From assembly GCF_000022085.1 (NCBI RefSeq), contig NC_011894.1:6805001-6869000 (forward strand): a stretch of 64,000 nucleotides of DNA, read 5' to 3'. Position 1 is the first letter of the stretch, and each line of letters opens with the position of its first letter. A program made the position numbers and the translations under genes. Origin of the DNA: Methylobacterium nodulans ORS 2060. GTDB taxonomy: Bacteria > Pseudomonadota > Alphaproteobacteria > Rhizobiales > Beijerinckiaceae. Shown here in pieces: positions 25,552 to 33,653 of this stretch. The notes under the pieces were generated by a model. It was given only the letters and a program-made list of their open reading frames with translations, was not told the DNA's origin and searched no databases.

Positions 25552-25663
25552 CGATGGCACATGCGATTGCGGGTGTTGCGCGCGGTCAGGCCCCCATAGC
25601 ACCGGGCGAGGGCGGGCAGAACCGCTTTGGTGGAAGAGCCGCCGGGCGGATCGGGGCGAGGAG

Positions 25664-26296
25664 TCAGGGAATGCCGATCAGCTTGTGGGTCTGGAGGCTG
25701 AGGCGCCAGCGGGCATCGCGCAGGCAATAGGCGACCGCGGCTTCGGTATTGGCGAGCCGGTCCGGCCCGTCCATCGGCTGGAGCCAGAAATGCCGGAAGT
25801 CGAGGCCGACCAGGTCCTCGGGCCGCAGGCCCGCCTGTGGATAGACGAGCTTCAGCTCGTCGCCGCGGGTGATGCGCAGGGGCGCACCGGCCTTGGGGCT
25901 GACGCAGATCCAGTCGAGCCCCTCCGGCGCATCCTGCGTGCCGTTGGTCTCGACCGCGGTGGCGAAGCCGCGGGCGTGCACGGCCGCGAGCAGGGGCGCG
26001 TCGAGCTGGAGCAGGGGCTCGCCGCCCGTGAAGACGACGTAGCGCCCGTCGCGCCCGCCGCCCCAGGCGGCCGCGATCGCGGCGGCGAGCGCCTCGGCAT
26101 CGGCGAAGCGGCCGCCGCCCTCGCCGTCGGTGCCGACGAAATCCGTGTCGCAGAAGCGGCAGATCGCGTCGGCCCGGTCGGCCTCGCGCCCGCTCCACAG
26201 GTTGCAGCCGGCAAAGCGGCAGAACACGGCGGCGCGGCCGGCCTGGGCACCCTCGCCCTGCAGGGTGTGGAAGATCTCCTTGACGGCGTAGCTCAT
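25664..26296 (-). CDS. queE: 7-carboxy-7-deazaguanine synthase (radical SAM)
   Basis: A 210-residue QueE, the radical SAM enzyme that contracts 6-carboxytetrahydropterin to 7-carboxy-7-deazaguanine. The cluster motif is the extended form seen in many proteobacteria: CRFAGCNLW with a spacer loop, then CRFCDTDF. EIFHTLQGEGAQAG at the start and VVFTGGEPLLQLDAP are family blocks. ATG 26296 begins MSYAVKEIF. It is the first gene of the que run; the long upstream palindrome at 26374 could mark its promoter region. I found no preQ1 riboswitch. Confidence 0.94.
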   Translation of the reverse strand: MSYAVKEIFHTLQGEGAQAGRAAVFCRFAGCNLWSGREADRADAICRFCDTDFVGTDGEGGGRFADAEALAAAIAAAWGGGRDGRYVVFTGGEPLLQLDAPLLAAVHARGFATAVETNGTQDAPEGLDWICVSPKAGAPLRITRGDELKLVYPQAGLRPEDLVGLDFRHFWLQPMDGPDRLANTEAAVAYCLRDARWRLSLQTHKLIGIP

Positions 26297-26373
26297 CGGG
26301 ACTCCGGACCCGGCCGAAATCCGGGCATGCCTCGCCCTGCCAGATGGGGATGGTTCGGTGCAACCGCATCCCT

Positions 26374-26413
26374 GCGCGGAGGCGCGGTGCGGGGCCGCAC
26401 CGCGCCTCCGCGC
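26374..26413. promoter_or_regulatory. 19-bp-arm GC palindrome between queE and dac gene
   Basis: GCGCGGAGGCGCGGTGCGG (26374-26392) is followed by GG and its exact complement ending at 26413. It is in the divergent region between queE and the carboxypeptidase gene, so it may insulate the two promoters or be a repeat. No T tract follows on either strand. Confidence 0.55.
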
Positions 26414-26626
26414 CGCTTTCTGTGGAGTGGGAGTGGAACACGCCGCCTGGGCAGCAGGCTGCCATGCTGCCGCCACGGTGCACGCGTTGATGCGAAGCCG
26501 AGCGGCGCTGTCAAAAGCGTCGCCCTTGCCCTACACTGAGGGTCCGTCGTCCATGGGGTGCCTGAAGGGCGGTGCGGTTCCGACGGGGCCGCGCGGGCGT
26601 CACGGGGCGGGATCGGCCCGACGGGG

Positions 26627-28108
26627 ATGCGACTGATGACCAAACCTGCGCCGCTCGCGCGGCTGCTCGGGCGTTTCGCGGGCCTCGCCGCCCTCCTGGC
26701 GGCGGGCGCCGCCGGCGCCGTCACCCAGCCGATGCTGGTGGTCGACGTGGATTCCGGCAAGGTGCTCTACAGCCAGGCCGCGACGGATCCCTGGTACCCG
26801 GCCTCGATCACCAAGCTGATGACCACCTACGTGGCCCTCGACCTGGTCCGCCAGGGCCGGGCCTCGATGGACCAGCTCCTCACCATCTCGCCCGAGGCCG
26901 CGTCCGAGCCGCCCTCCAAGATGGGCTTCAAGCCCGGCACGCAGATCACCCTCGACAACGCCCTCAAGATCATCATGGTGAAGTCGGCCAACGACGTCGC
27001 CTGGGCGATCGCCGAGGGGCTCGCGGGCTCCGTCGACAACTTCGCCGTGCTGATGAACGAGACCGCCCAGCGGCTCGGCATGCGCGACAGCCGCTGGGTC
27101 AACCCGAACGGCCTGCCGGATCCCCGGCAATGGACCTCGGCCCGGGACATGGCGATCCTCGGCCGCGCGCTCCTGCGCGACTTTCCCGACAACCGCGACC
27201 TGTTCTCGATCTCGGCGATCCAGTTCGGCCGGGCGGTGATGCCGAACCACAACGGCCTGCTCGGGCGCTACGCGGGCGTCGACGGGATGAAGACCGGCTT
27301 CATCTGCGCGGGCGGCTTCAACGTGGTGGCGAGCGCGACCCGCAACGGGCGGCGGATCATCACCGTGGTGATGGGCCAGCCCACCGCCCGCGAGCGCGAC
27401 CTGAAGGCCGCCGACCTGTTCGATTACGGCTTCGGCCAGAGCAGCTGGGGCGGGACCTCGCTCGCCGATCTGCCAACCTCGCCGGCGGCGGCTCCGCCCG
27501 ACATGCGGCCCTATATCTGCGACAAGCGCCGACCGATGCCGACGGATTCCGATTCCTCGGCCGTGACGGCGAGTTCCAATAACGACACCACCGCCGCGCA
27601 GCTGATGGGGGGAAGCGCGCCGCCTTCTGCCGCGCTCGCCTTCGCGACCATGAGCAGCGCGGCGCTCAAAGGGCGCACGCTGCCGCCGCGGGCGCCCCTG
27701 CAGCCCGTCCTGGTCTGGGTCGGCCGCGACCCGGCCGAGAGCGCGATCGCCGCGGCGGACGAGCCCGCGGAGAAGCCCGCGCCCGCTCCGCGCGTGAAGG
27801 CCGCCCGGGCCAAGCCCGCCAAGCCTGCACCCGCCCCGAGCCGCGCCATCGCGGCGACCGGCGCGACCGTGCCCCAGCCGAAGCTCCTCGCCCGCGGCCG
27901 CGCCGCCGCCCCGGCCTCGGCCACGGCCTTCGCCCCGGCGCCGCGCACCACGCCGGTGATCGCGGAGGGCAAGGGTGCCGCCAAGGCCGCGGCGAAGCCC
28001 GCCGCCAAGCACGTCAAGGACGAGAAGCCGAAGGCCGACAAGCCCAAGACCGTGGCCGCCAAGACCGTGGCCGCCAAGTCCGGCAGCGCGAAGCAGAAGA
28101 GCAACTGA
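26627..28108 (+). CDS. D-alanyl-D-alanine carboxypeptidase (PBP5/6 type)
   Basis: A 493-residue exported penicillin-binding protein that trims the terminal D-Ala of peptidoglycan stem peptides. A signal peptide (RLLGRFAGLAALLAAGAAGA) precedes the catalytic domain with SxxK at Ser60 (PASITKLMTTY), SxN in KSANDVAWAIAEG and KTG in GVDGMKTGFICAGG. The C-terminal 220 residues are a low-complexity Ala/Lys/Pro region (for example PAKPAPAPSRAIAATG) without a recognised SPOR domain; its basic end may contact peptidoglycan or the membrane. ATG 26627 is used; ATG 26636 is an alternative. Confidence 0.9.
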   Translation: MRLMTKPAPLARLLGRFAGLAALLAAGAAGAVTQPMLVVDVDSGKVLYSQAATDPWYPASITKLMTTYVALDLVRQGRASMDQLLTISPEAASEPPSKMGFKPGTQITLDNALKIIMVKSANDVAWAIAEGLAGSVDNFAVLMNETAQRLGMRDSRWVNPNGLPDPRQWTSARDMAILGRALLRDFPDNRDLFSISAIQFGRAVMPNHNGLLGRYAGVDGMKTGFICAGGFNVVASATRNGRRIITVVMGQPTARERDLKAADLFDYGFGQSSWGGTSLADLPTSPAAAPPDMRPYICDKRRPMPTDSDSSAVTASSNNDTTAAQLMGGSAPPSAALAFATMSSAALKGRTLPPRAPLQPVLVWVGRDPAESAIAAADEPAEKPAPAPRVKAARAKPAKPAPAPSRAIAATGATVPQPKLLARGRAAAPASATAFAPAPRTTPVIAEGKGAAKAAAKPAAKHVKDEKPKADKPKTVAAKTVAAKSGSAKQKSN

Positions 28109-28131
28109 CCGGCGCGCCGACGGCTCGCCGG
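28109..28131 (+). terminator. Hairpin after the carboxypeptidase gene
   Basis: CCGGCG (28109-28114) and CGCCGG (28126-28131) form a GC hairpin starting at the base after the stop. No T tract follows. The rest up to lgt (28334) shows no gene. Confidence 0.4.
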
Positions 28132-28333
28132 CCTGTGCGGTGCTCCTGAATCGAAACGGCTTGTCGTGCGGCGGGTGGTGCTATGGCCGCCCGTTCCTGT
28201 CCCGAACATGCTCTTGGATGCCCCGGACAATCCTCATGCCGAGGCCGGTGCGCCTGCGGGATGATTGCGTTCGAGAAGTCGGCCGTGCTCGACATCGGGG
28301 GTCAATCGATCCGCCTGATCGGTCAGGGCCTGG

Positions 28334-29182
28334 ATGGGGGAGCCCGATTGCATATCCGGTCCGCTCTTGCACTTCCCCACCATCGACCCCGTGCTGGTCC
28401 AGATCGGCCCCGTCTCGATTCGCTGGTATGCCCTGGCCTATATCGCCGGCCTGGCCGGCGCATGGTGGCGGGCCCGGTGGATGATCGCCGATGCGCGGCT
28501 CTGGAGGGAGCGCCCCTGCACGCCCGCTCAACGCGATGATCTTCTCGTCTGGACTGCCATCGGCGTCGTCGCGGGCGGCCGGCTCGGCCAGGTTCTGCTC
28601 TACGAACCGGGCTACTATCTCGCCCATGTGTGGGAGATTCCGCAGGTCTGGCGTGGCGGCATGTCGTTCCATGGCGGGCTGACCGGAGCGGCGCTGGCCC
28701 TGATCCTGTTCTGTCGGTGCAATCGCCTTCCGATCCTGCCCACACTCGACCTCGCCAGTGCCACGGCGCCCATCGGATTGTTTCTCGGGCGGCTGGCGAA
28801 CTTCGTGAATGGCGAGTTGTGGGGGCGCACCACTGATGTGCCCTGGGGGATCGTCTTTCCGACAGGCGGCGACCTGCCGCGACATCCCAGCCAGCTCTAC
28901 GAGGCTGCCCTGGAGGGGGCGGCATTGTTCATCGTGCTGGACGTCCTGGTGCGTGCGGGTGCCTTGAGGAGGCCCGGGCTCGTCGCGGGTGCCTTCGGCT
29001 ATGCCGGCGCACGGTCCTTCTGCGAACTCTATCGCGAGCCGGACGGAGTGGCGTTTGGCGGCCTTCTGACGCTTGGGCAGAGCTACTCCCTGCCGATGGC
29101 GATGATCGGCGTCGGCCTCATCGTGGCCGCGCTGCGACGCGGGCCCGGCGCGATACGCCCGGCCAGCGCACCCTGCTCCTGA
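28334..29182 (+). CDS. lgt: Prolipoprotein diacylglyceryl transferase
   Basis: A 282-residue inner-membrane Lgt, which moves diacylglycerol from phosphatidylglycerol to the lipobox Cys of prolipoproteins. Family blocks are IRWYALAYIAGLAGAWW, GGMSFHGGLTGAALAL with the catalytic His, GRLANFVNGELWGR (the Lgt signature) and HPSQLYEAALEG. Several membrane helices are visible. Codon use is a little less GC3-rich than neighbouring genes, so transfer or a paralogue status is possible. No partner gene is adjacent, and no ribosome site of note precedes ATG 28334. Confidence 0.93.
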   Translation: MGEPDCISGPLLHFPTIDPVLVQIGPVSIRWYALAYIAGLAGAWWRARWMIADARLWRERPCTPAQRDDLLVWTAIGVVAGGRLGQVLLYEPGYYLAHVWEIPQVWRGGMSFHGGLTGAALALILFCRCNRLPILPTLDLASATAPIGLFLGRLANFVNGELWGRTTDVPWGIVFPTGGDLPRHPSQLYEAALEGAALFIVLDVLVRAGALRRPGLVAGAFGYAGARSFCELYREPDGVAFGGLLTLGQSYSLPMAMIGVGLIVAALRRGPGAIRPASAPCS

Positions 29183-29317
29183 GGTACAGAGCACCCGGCC
29201 GCGCGTGATGAGAGCATTCGACCGGTTCCGGGCAGCCGATTCGCCGAGTGCGTCATCCGACATCCGCTTGCCGGCTGCGCTTAATGCGCCGCGGAACTCC
29301 GCGCCGCGCGGGCGCGA

Positions 29318-29356
29318 TGACACCGTCTCCGAACGCTCCGTTCGGAGACGGTGTCA
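29318..29356. terminator. 18-bp hairpin between convergent genes
   Basis: TGACACCGTCTCCGAACG (29318-29335) pairs perfectly with CGTTCGGAGACGGTGTCA (29339-29356) around CTC. It lies between lgt and the convergent phosphodiesterase gene, so it could terminate both. There is no long T tract. Confidence 0.65.
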
Positions 29357-29366
29357 CACGCAAAGA

Positions 29367-29410
29367 TCGAGAGCGGAATCCGCTCCAACCTGACCGGAAT
29401 TCGTTCTCGA
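29367..29410. repeat. Palindromic repeat, TCGAGA / GAATCCG type
   Basis: TCGAGA (29367-29372) pairs with TCTCGA (29405-29410). The inside reads GCGGAATCCGCTCC and CCGGAATTCG, similar to the palindrome at 12944-12985. Confidence 0.45.
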
Positions 29411-29471
29411 GCGCCTTTCAAAAGGCCGGACGGAGACCGGAGTGTGGAGCCCGCGAGACCGGTCTCCCGCC

Positions 29472-30299
29472 TCACGCCTGGCCCGGATAGTCCGGGTCGA
29501 GCACGAAGGGGAAGGGGCCCGGATAGCGCTCCACATAGGCCATGTGCGAGACGAGGCCGGTCTCGGGGGTGTAGCGGTGGAGCTGGAAGGCCGGCGGCTC
29601 CAGCACGAGGCCGCTGTCGCGCGACGGCATCAGGTCGAGGGCGACCTGATGGGCGACGCTCGGCGCCACGAGGGCGAGCGTGCCCGCATAGCGCGCCTGG
29701 ATCGGCCGGTGATGGTGGCCGCAGACGATGCGCTCGATATTGGCATGCGCGCCGACCAGGGCGCGGAAGCGCGCCTCGCCGTCGATGAGGCGGATCCGGT
29801 CCATGTCCTCCATCCCGCAGGCGAAGGGCGGATGGTGCATGAACAGGAGCGTCGGCCGGTCGCGGCCCGCCGCCAGCGCGTCCTCCAGGAAGGCGAGGCG
29901 CCGCTCGCAGAGCTCCCCGTGGCTCGACCCCGGCACCAGGGTGTCGAGGCCGATCAGGCGCATCGGCCAGTCATCGACCACGTACTGGACGAAATCCTGC
30001 GTCGCGTCGGGCAGCCAGGCCGCGGGAAGTCCCGCCCGCAGCGCCTCCCGCCGGTCGTGGTTGCCGGGCACGACGAAGATCGGGATCGGCAGGCGCCCGA
30101 GCAGGCTGCGCAGGAGCGCATATTCCTCGGGCAGCCCGCAATCCGTGAGGTCGCCCGTGACCAGCACCACGTCGGGGCGGGGTTGAAGGGCGATGAGCGC
30201 GTCGATCGCGCGCTCCACCAGCATGTTGGTCTCGGCCACACGGTAGGCCGGGCGCCCGCGAGGGCGCACGTGCAGGTCCGTGATCTGGGCGATCAGCAT
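29472..30299 (-). CDS. GpdQ-like glycerophosphodiesterase / metallophosphoesterase
   Basis: A 275-residue class III cyclic-nucleotide/glycerophosphodiester phosphodiesterase. Binuclear-metal motifs are QITDLHVRPRG (DxH), VLVTGDLTDCGLPEEY (GD), VVPGNHDRRE (GNHD), LFMHHPPF and IVCGHHHR. The order and spacing resemble GpdQ and CpdA. Its place as the last gene of a Ugp-type uptake operon favours glycerophosphodiester hydrolysis to glycerol-3-phosphate and an alcohol over cAMP. ATG 30299 is used; a GTG at 30308 would overlap the ugpB-like stop. It has no signal peptide, so it acts on imported substrate. Confidence 0.82.
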   Translation of the reverse strand: MLIAQITDLHVRPRGRPAYRVAETNMLVERAIDALIALQPRPDVVLVTGDLTDCGLPEEYALLRSLLGRLPIPIFVVPGNHDRREALRAGLPAAWLPDATQDFVQYVVDDWPMRLIGLDTLVPGSSHGELCERRLAFLEDALAAGRDRPTLLFMHHPPFACGMEDMDRIRLIDGEARFRALVGAHANIERIVCGHHHRPIQARYAGTLALVAPSVAHQVALDLMPSRDSGLVLEPPAFQLHRYTPETGLVSHMAYVERYPGPFPFVLDPDYPGQA

Positions 30300-30304
30300 C
30301 GCGC

Positions 30305-31630
30305 TCACTCCGCGCCCGGCAGACGCAGCGCCGTGCTCTCGACATAGGGACGCATGATCGCGTCGGCAGCCTTCTGGGCGGTGGCGAGTGCCTCCTTGGG
30401 CTGGCGCTTGCCGGACAGCACCGCCTGCAGCTCGTCCTCGATCGCCTTGCGCACCGGCACCGTGCGGTAGGTGGCGAACCAGGGCTTGGCGTTGGCGAGC
30501 TGGTCGACGGCGATCTTCGCGTCGGGGTTCTTCTCCAGGAAGGCCTTCATGTCGGGCAGGTCATAGGCGGCGCGGTTGGGCGCGAAATAGCCCGTGATCC
30601 GGCTCCAGCGGCCCGAGATCTCGGGCGAGGTCAGCCACTTGATCAGCGTCCAGCTGTCCTTGCGGACCTCCGGGTCGAGGCCCGTGGGCTGGACCAGCGA
30701 GGCGCCGCCGATCGGCACCGCCTGGCGCACGTTCATCGGCACGAAGGCGACCCGGAACGGGAACTTGACGCTGTCGCGGATGAAGGTGAGCGAGCCCGTG
30801 GAAAGAATCATCATCGAGGACTGGCCGGCCAGGAACGAGCCCGTGACCGCCGGCCCCTTCTGCTCGCCGGCCGGATGCACCTTGGCCTTGTGCACCAGAT
30901 CCGACCAGAAGGTGAGGGCGCCGAGCATGCTCGGCGTGTCGTAATAGACCTCGCCGCCATATTCCTCGTTGTACCAGCGCCCGCCATTCGACAGGGTGAG
31001 GGCTTCGAGGATCCAGCCCCCGTAATCGTAGTTCGACGGCATCGTCAGGCCCCAGCGCGTGGTGCGCTCGCCCTCGCGCCTGGTCAGCTTGCGGGCGGCC
31101 GCCGCCAGCTCGTCCCAGGTCCGCGGCGGCTTGTCCGGGTCGAGGCCGGCCTCCCGGAAGTGGTCGGCATTGTAGTAGAGGAGGGGGGTCGAGTTGTGGA
31201 ACGGCACCCCGTAGATCTTGCGGTCGACGGTGGCGTTGGCGTGGAGCGCCGGGAAGAACTGGTTCATGAAGGCCTCGGGCGTGCGGCCCTCGGCAGCGAT
31301 GAGGTCGTCGAGCGGCGCGATCTCGCGCTCGATAGCGAGGTCGGTGAGGAAGTTCGCCGACATGATGACGACGCCCGGGGGCTTGCCGGCCTTGATGGCC
31401 GCGCGGGTCTTGAGGAGCGTGTCGTCATAGGAGCCGGTGAAGACCGGCGTGACCTTGGTGCCCGGATGGGAGTCGTTGAACTCCTTGATCAGGCTCGTCA
31501 TGCTGCGGGCGAGCGCCCCGTCCACCGGAACCGGGAAGAACAGGTCGAGATCGGCGGCGCGGGCATTGGTCGCCAGGCTGCCGGCGAGGAAGACGGCTGC
31601 GATGCGCGCAGCCTTCCGCCACAGGGACAT
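30305..31630 (-). CDS. ABC transporter substrate-binding protein, UgpB-like
   Basis: A 441-residue periplasmic binding protein of the carbohydrate/glycerophosphate group. The signal peptide ends in AGSLATNARAADLD. Later blocks include FPALHANATVDRKIYGVPFH, LLYYNADHFREAGLDP and the aromatic-rich WGLTMPSNYDYGGWILEALT region. The neighbouring GpdQ-like enzyme suggests glycerol-3-phosphate or glycerophosphodiesters as ligand, but a sugar cannot be excluded. ATG 31630 is at MSLWRKAARIAAVF. Repeat copy C separates it from the ugpE-like gene, so its expression may be partly uncoupled. Confidence 0.85.
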   Translation of the reverse strand: MSLWRKAARIAAVFLAGSLATNARAADLDLFFPVPVDGALARSMTSLIKEFNDSHPGTKVTPVFTGSYDDTLLKTRAAIKAGKPPGVVIMSANFLTDLAIEREIAPLDDLIAAEGRTPEAFMNQFFPALHANATVDRKIYGVPFHNSTPLLYYNADHFREAGLDPDKPPRTWDELAAAARKLTRREGERTTRWGLTMPSNYDYGGWILEALTLSNGGRWYNEEYGGEVYYDTPSMLGALTFWSDLVHKAKVHPAGEQKGPAVTGSFLAGQSSMMILSTGSLTFIRDSVKFPFRVAFVPMNVRQAVPIGGASLVQPTGLDPEVRKDSWTLIKWLTSPEISGRWSRITGYFAPNRAAYDLPDMKAFLEKNPDAKIAVDQLANAKPWFATYRTVPVRKAIEDELQAVLSGKRQPKEALATAQKAADAIMRPYVESTALRLPGAE

Positions 31631-31656
31631 GGGCTTAAGGTCCTTTTCGTTATGGA

Positions 31657-31780
31657 ATACCAACGACCCGAGATGCTGGCGCATCGGGTCGTTGACCCAT
31701 CTCGAATGGTCGACACAAGCCTTTGGCTTGGCGACTCTCCGAGAGCGGAACCAGCGGTCACATGAAAATGACCGTTGGTA
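31657..31780 (-). repeat. Three-hairpin intergenic repeat, copy C
   Basis: Bounded by ATACCAACG at 31657 and CCGTTGGTA ending at 31780, in the same orientation as copy B. The stem GACCCGAGATGC and GCATCGGGTC, the central AAGCC/GGCTT stem and the CGGTCA/TGACCG terminal stem are all present. It lies between ugpE- and ugpB-like genes on the same strand, 13 nt after the ugpE-like stop. Confidence 0.85.
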
Positions 31781-31793
31781 AGGCCCGGCCCCC

Positions 31794-32621
31794 TCACTTG
31801 AGGCCGGAGGCGAGGAAGCTGTTCACGAAGCGGCGCTGGAACAGCAGGAAGGCGACGAGGAGCGGCGTGCTCACGATGAGCGTGCCGGCCGCGATCACGC
31901 CCCAGGCCTGGGTGCCCTCGGCGCTGAGCGTGAAGGTGGCGAGCCCGAGGGTCAGGGGACGGCGGTCGGGCGAGTTGATGACGATCAGGGGCCAGACGAA
32001 CTCGTTCCAGTGCGCCGTGACCGAGACGATCGAGAAGGCGATGACCGTAGGCTTGGTCAGCGGCAGGTAGACGTGGCGGATGATCTCCCACCAGCGCGCC
32101 CCGTCGATCAGCGCCGCCTCCTCCAATTCGCGCGGCACTTCGCGAAAACTCTGGCGCAGGAGGAAGGTGCCGAAGGCGGTGGCGCAATAGGGCGCCATCA
32201 CGCCCGGCAGCGTGTCGTAGAGGCCGAGCGCCGCCACCGTCTTCAGGTTCGGCACCAGCAGCACCACCGGCACCAGCATGAGCTGGATCAGGAAGGCGTA
32301 GAACAGGAGGGTGCGGCCGGGGAAATCGAGCCGCGCGAAGGCATAGGCCGCAAGCGACGCGGTGACGAGCTGCACCGCCAGGATGCCGGCGCAGATCAGG
32401 ATCGTGTTGAGGGCGTAGAGCGGGAACTCCGCCGAGGCCCAGGCCTCCGCCAGGTTGGCGAGGCTCGGGGCCGTGCTCGGGATCAGCGAGGCCATGCTGC
32501 CGACCGGCAGGCCGGGCGGACGCGACGCCGCGACGAGCATCCAGACGAAGGGCACGGCCCAGATCAGCCCGAGGAGCACGGTCGCCGCGCGCCCGAGCCG
32601 GGGAGAGAGTTCGCGGGTCAC
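31794..32621 (-). CDS. ABC transporter permease, UgpE-like
   Basis: A 275-residue inner-membrane permease with about six helices. The EAA loop that contacts the ATPase is EAALIDGARWWEIIRHVYLP. GTG 32621 overlaps the upstream permease stop by 4 nt (GTGA), so translation is coupled. It forms the pore with the next permease; no ATPase gene is adjacent. The family (CUT1 carbohydrate-uptake type) is clear, the substrate inferred from the GpdQ neighbour. Confidence 0.87.
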   Translation of the reverse strand: MTRELSPRLGRAATVLLGLIWAVPFVWMLVAASRPPGLPVGSMASLIPSTAPSLANLAEAWASAEFPLYALNTILICAGILAVQLVTASLAAYAFARLDFPGRTLLFYAFLIQLMLVPVVLLVPNLKTVAALGLYDTLPGVMAPYCATAFGTFLLRQSFREVPRELEEAALIDGARWWEIIRHVYLPLTKPTVIAFSIVSVTAHWNEFVWPLIVINSPDRRPLTLGLATFTLSAEGTQAWGVIAAGTLIVSTPLLVAFLLFQRRFVNSFLASGLK

Positions 32622-33550
32622 CGGGCATCCTCCAGCCGATGCTCGACCCGCCGCAGGGAGGTGGCGGTGAGCGCGATGAGCATCGTCAGCGTCACCACGG
32701 TGGCGGCGGCGGCCTTGCCGGCGTCGTAGCGCTCCACCGCCTGTTCGTAGATGTAGAACAGGAGGAGCTTCGTCGCGTCGGACGGCCCGCCCTTGGTGAG
32801 CACGAAGACGTGGTCGACCTGCGTCACCACGTTGAGGAGCGCGATGACGAGCACGAAGGCCAGGGTCGGGCGCAGGGCGGGCAGGGTGATGAAGCGCAGG
32901 CGCTGCCAGGGCCCGGCCCCGTCGAGGAGGGCGGCCTCGCGCAGCTCGGCGGGGATCGCCTGCAGCCCCGCCAGGAAGAACAGCATGTAGTAGCCGGCAT
33001 TCTTCCAGACCGTGAGCACGCTGATCGAGATCAGCGCGAGGTCCGGATCACCGAGCCAGTTCGCGCCCGCGAGCCCGAGCTTGGCGAGGTGATAGTCGAT
33101 GAGCCCGAGCCCGGGCAGGAACAGGAACAGGAACAGCGAGGCCGCGGCGACGAGCGGGATCAGCACCGGCAGGAAGAAGACGGCGCGCAGGAGCGTGGTG
33201 AGGCGCCCCCCGCCGTCGAGGGCCAGCGCGAAGCCGAGCGCCAGAACGAGGCTCGGGCCGACCGTCATGAGCGCGTAGAGGCCCGTATGGACGAGCGAGG
33301 CGCGGAAGCTCGGATCGGCGGCGAGCGCGGCGAAATTCTCGAGGCCCACGAACCGGCTGCCCTGCCGCGAGACCGCGTGCGTGGCATCCCACAGGACCTC
33401 GGCCACCGGCCAGTAGGTGAAGAGGGCAAGGAAGATGAGCGACGGCAGCAGCAGCCCGAAGGGCAGCAGCGCGCGGGCGGGCAGCCTGCCCTGAGCCGGG
33501 CGGGCCGCCTGCGGGGCAAGCGTCGGGATCTGTTCGAGAGCGTGTGACAC
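32618..33550 (-). CDS. ABC transporter permease, UgpA-like
   Basis: A 310-residue permease with six predicted helices, e.g. LPFGLLLPSLIFLALFTYW and LLALIDYHLAKLG-like central loops. The EAA loop is EAALLDGAGPWQRLRFITLP. GTG 33550 follows GGAG. It is the first gene of the operon ugpA-ugpE-[repeat C]-ugpB-gpdQ. A malK/ugpC-type ATPase is needed and missing here, so it must come from elsewhere. Confidence 0.87.
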   Translation of the reverse strand: MSHALEQIPTLAPQAARPAQGRLPARALLPFGLLLPSLIFLALFTYWPVAEVLWDATHAVSRQGSRFVGLENFAALAADPSFRASLVHTGLYALMTVGPSLVLALGFALALDGGGRLTTLLRAVFFLPVLIPLVAAASLFLFLFLPGLGLIDYHLAKLGLAGANWLGDPDLALISISVLTVWKNAGYYMLFFLAGLQAIPAELREAALLDGAGPWQRLRFITLPALRPTLAFVLVIALLNVVTQVDHVFVLTKGGPSDATKLLLFYIYEQAVERYDAGKAAAATVVTLTMLIALTATSLRRVEHRLEDAR

Positions 33551-33653
33551 GGGACTCCGCCGAATTCATCGACGGCGCCCTCATCACGGGGTTTGATGAC
33601 AGGCGGATGAAACCACGGGCCCGGGTGTCTTCCTTTAAGTCACCAGGTGGCGT

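Noticed and set aside
26297..26480. Possible preQ1 riboswitch before queE
   Set aside because: No preQ1 pseudoknot pattern was seen; the only structure is the simple long palindrome.
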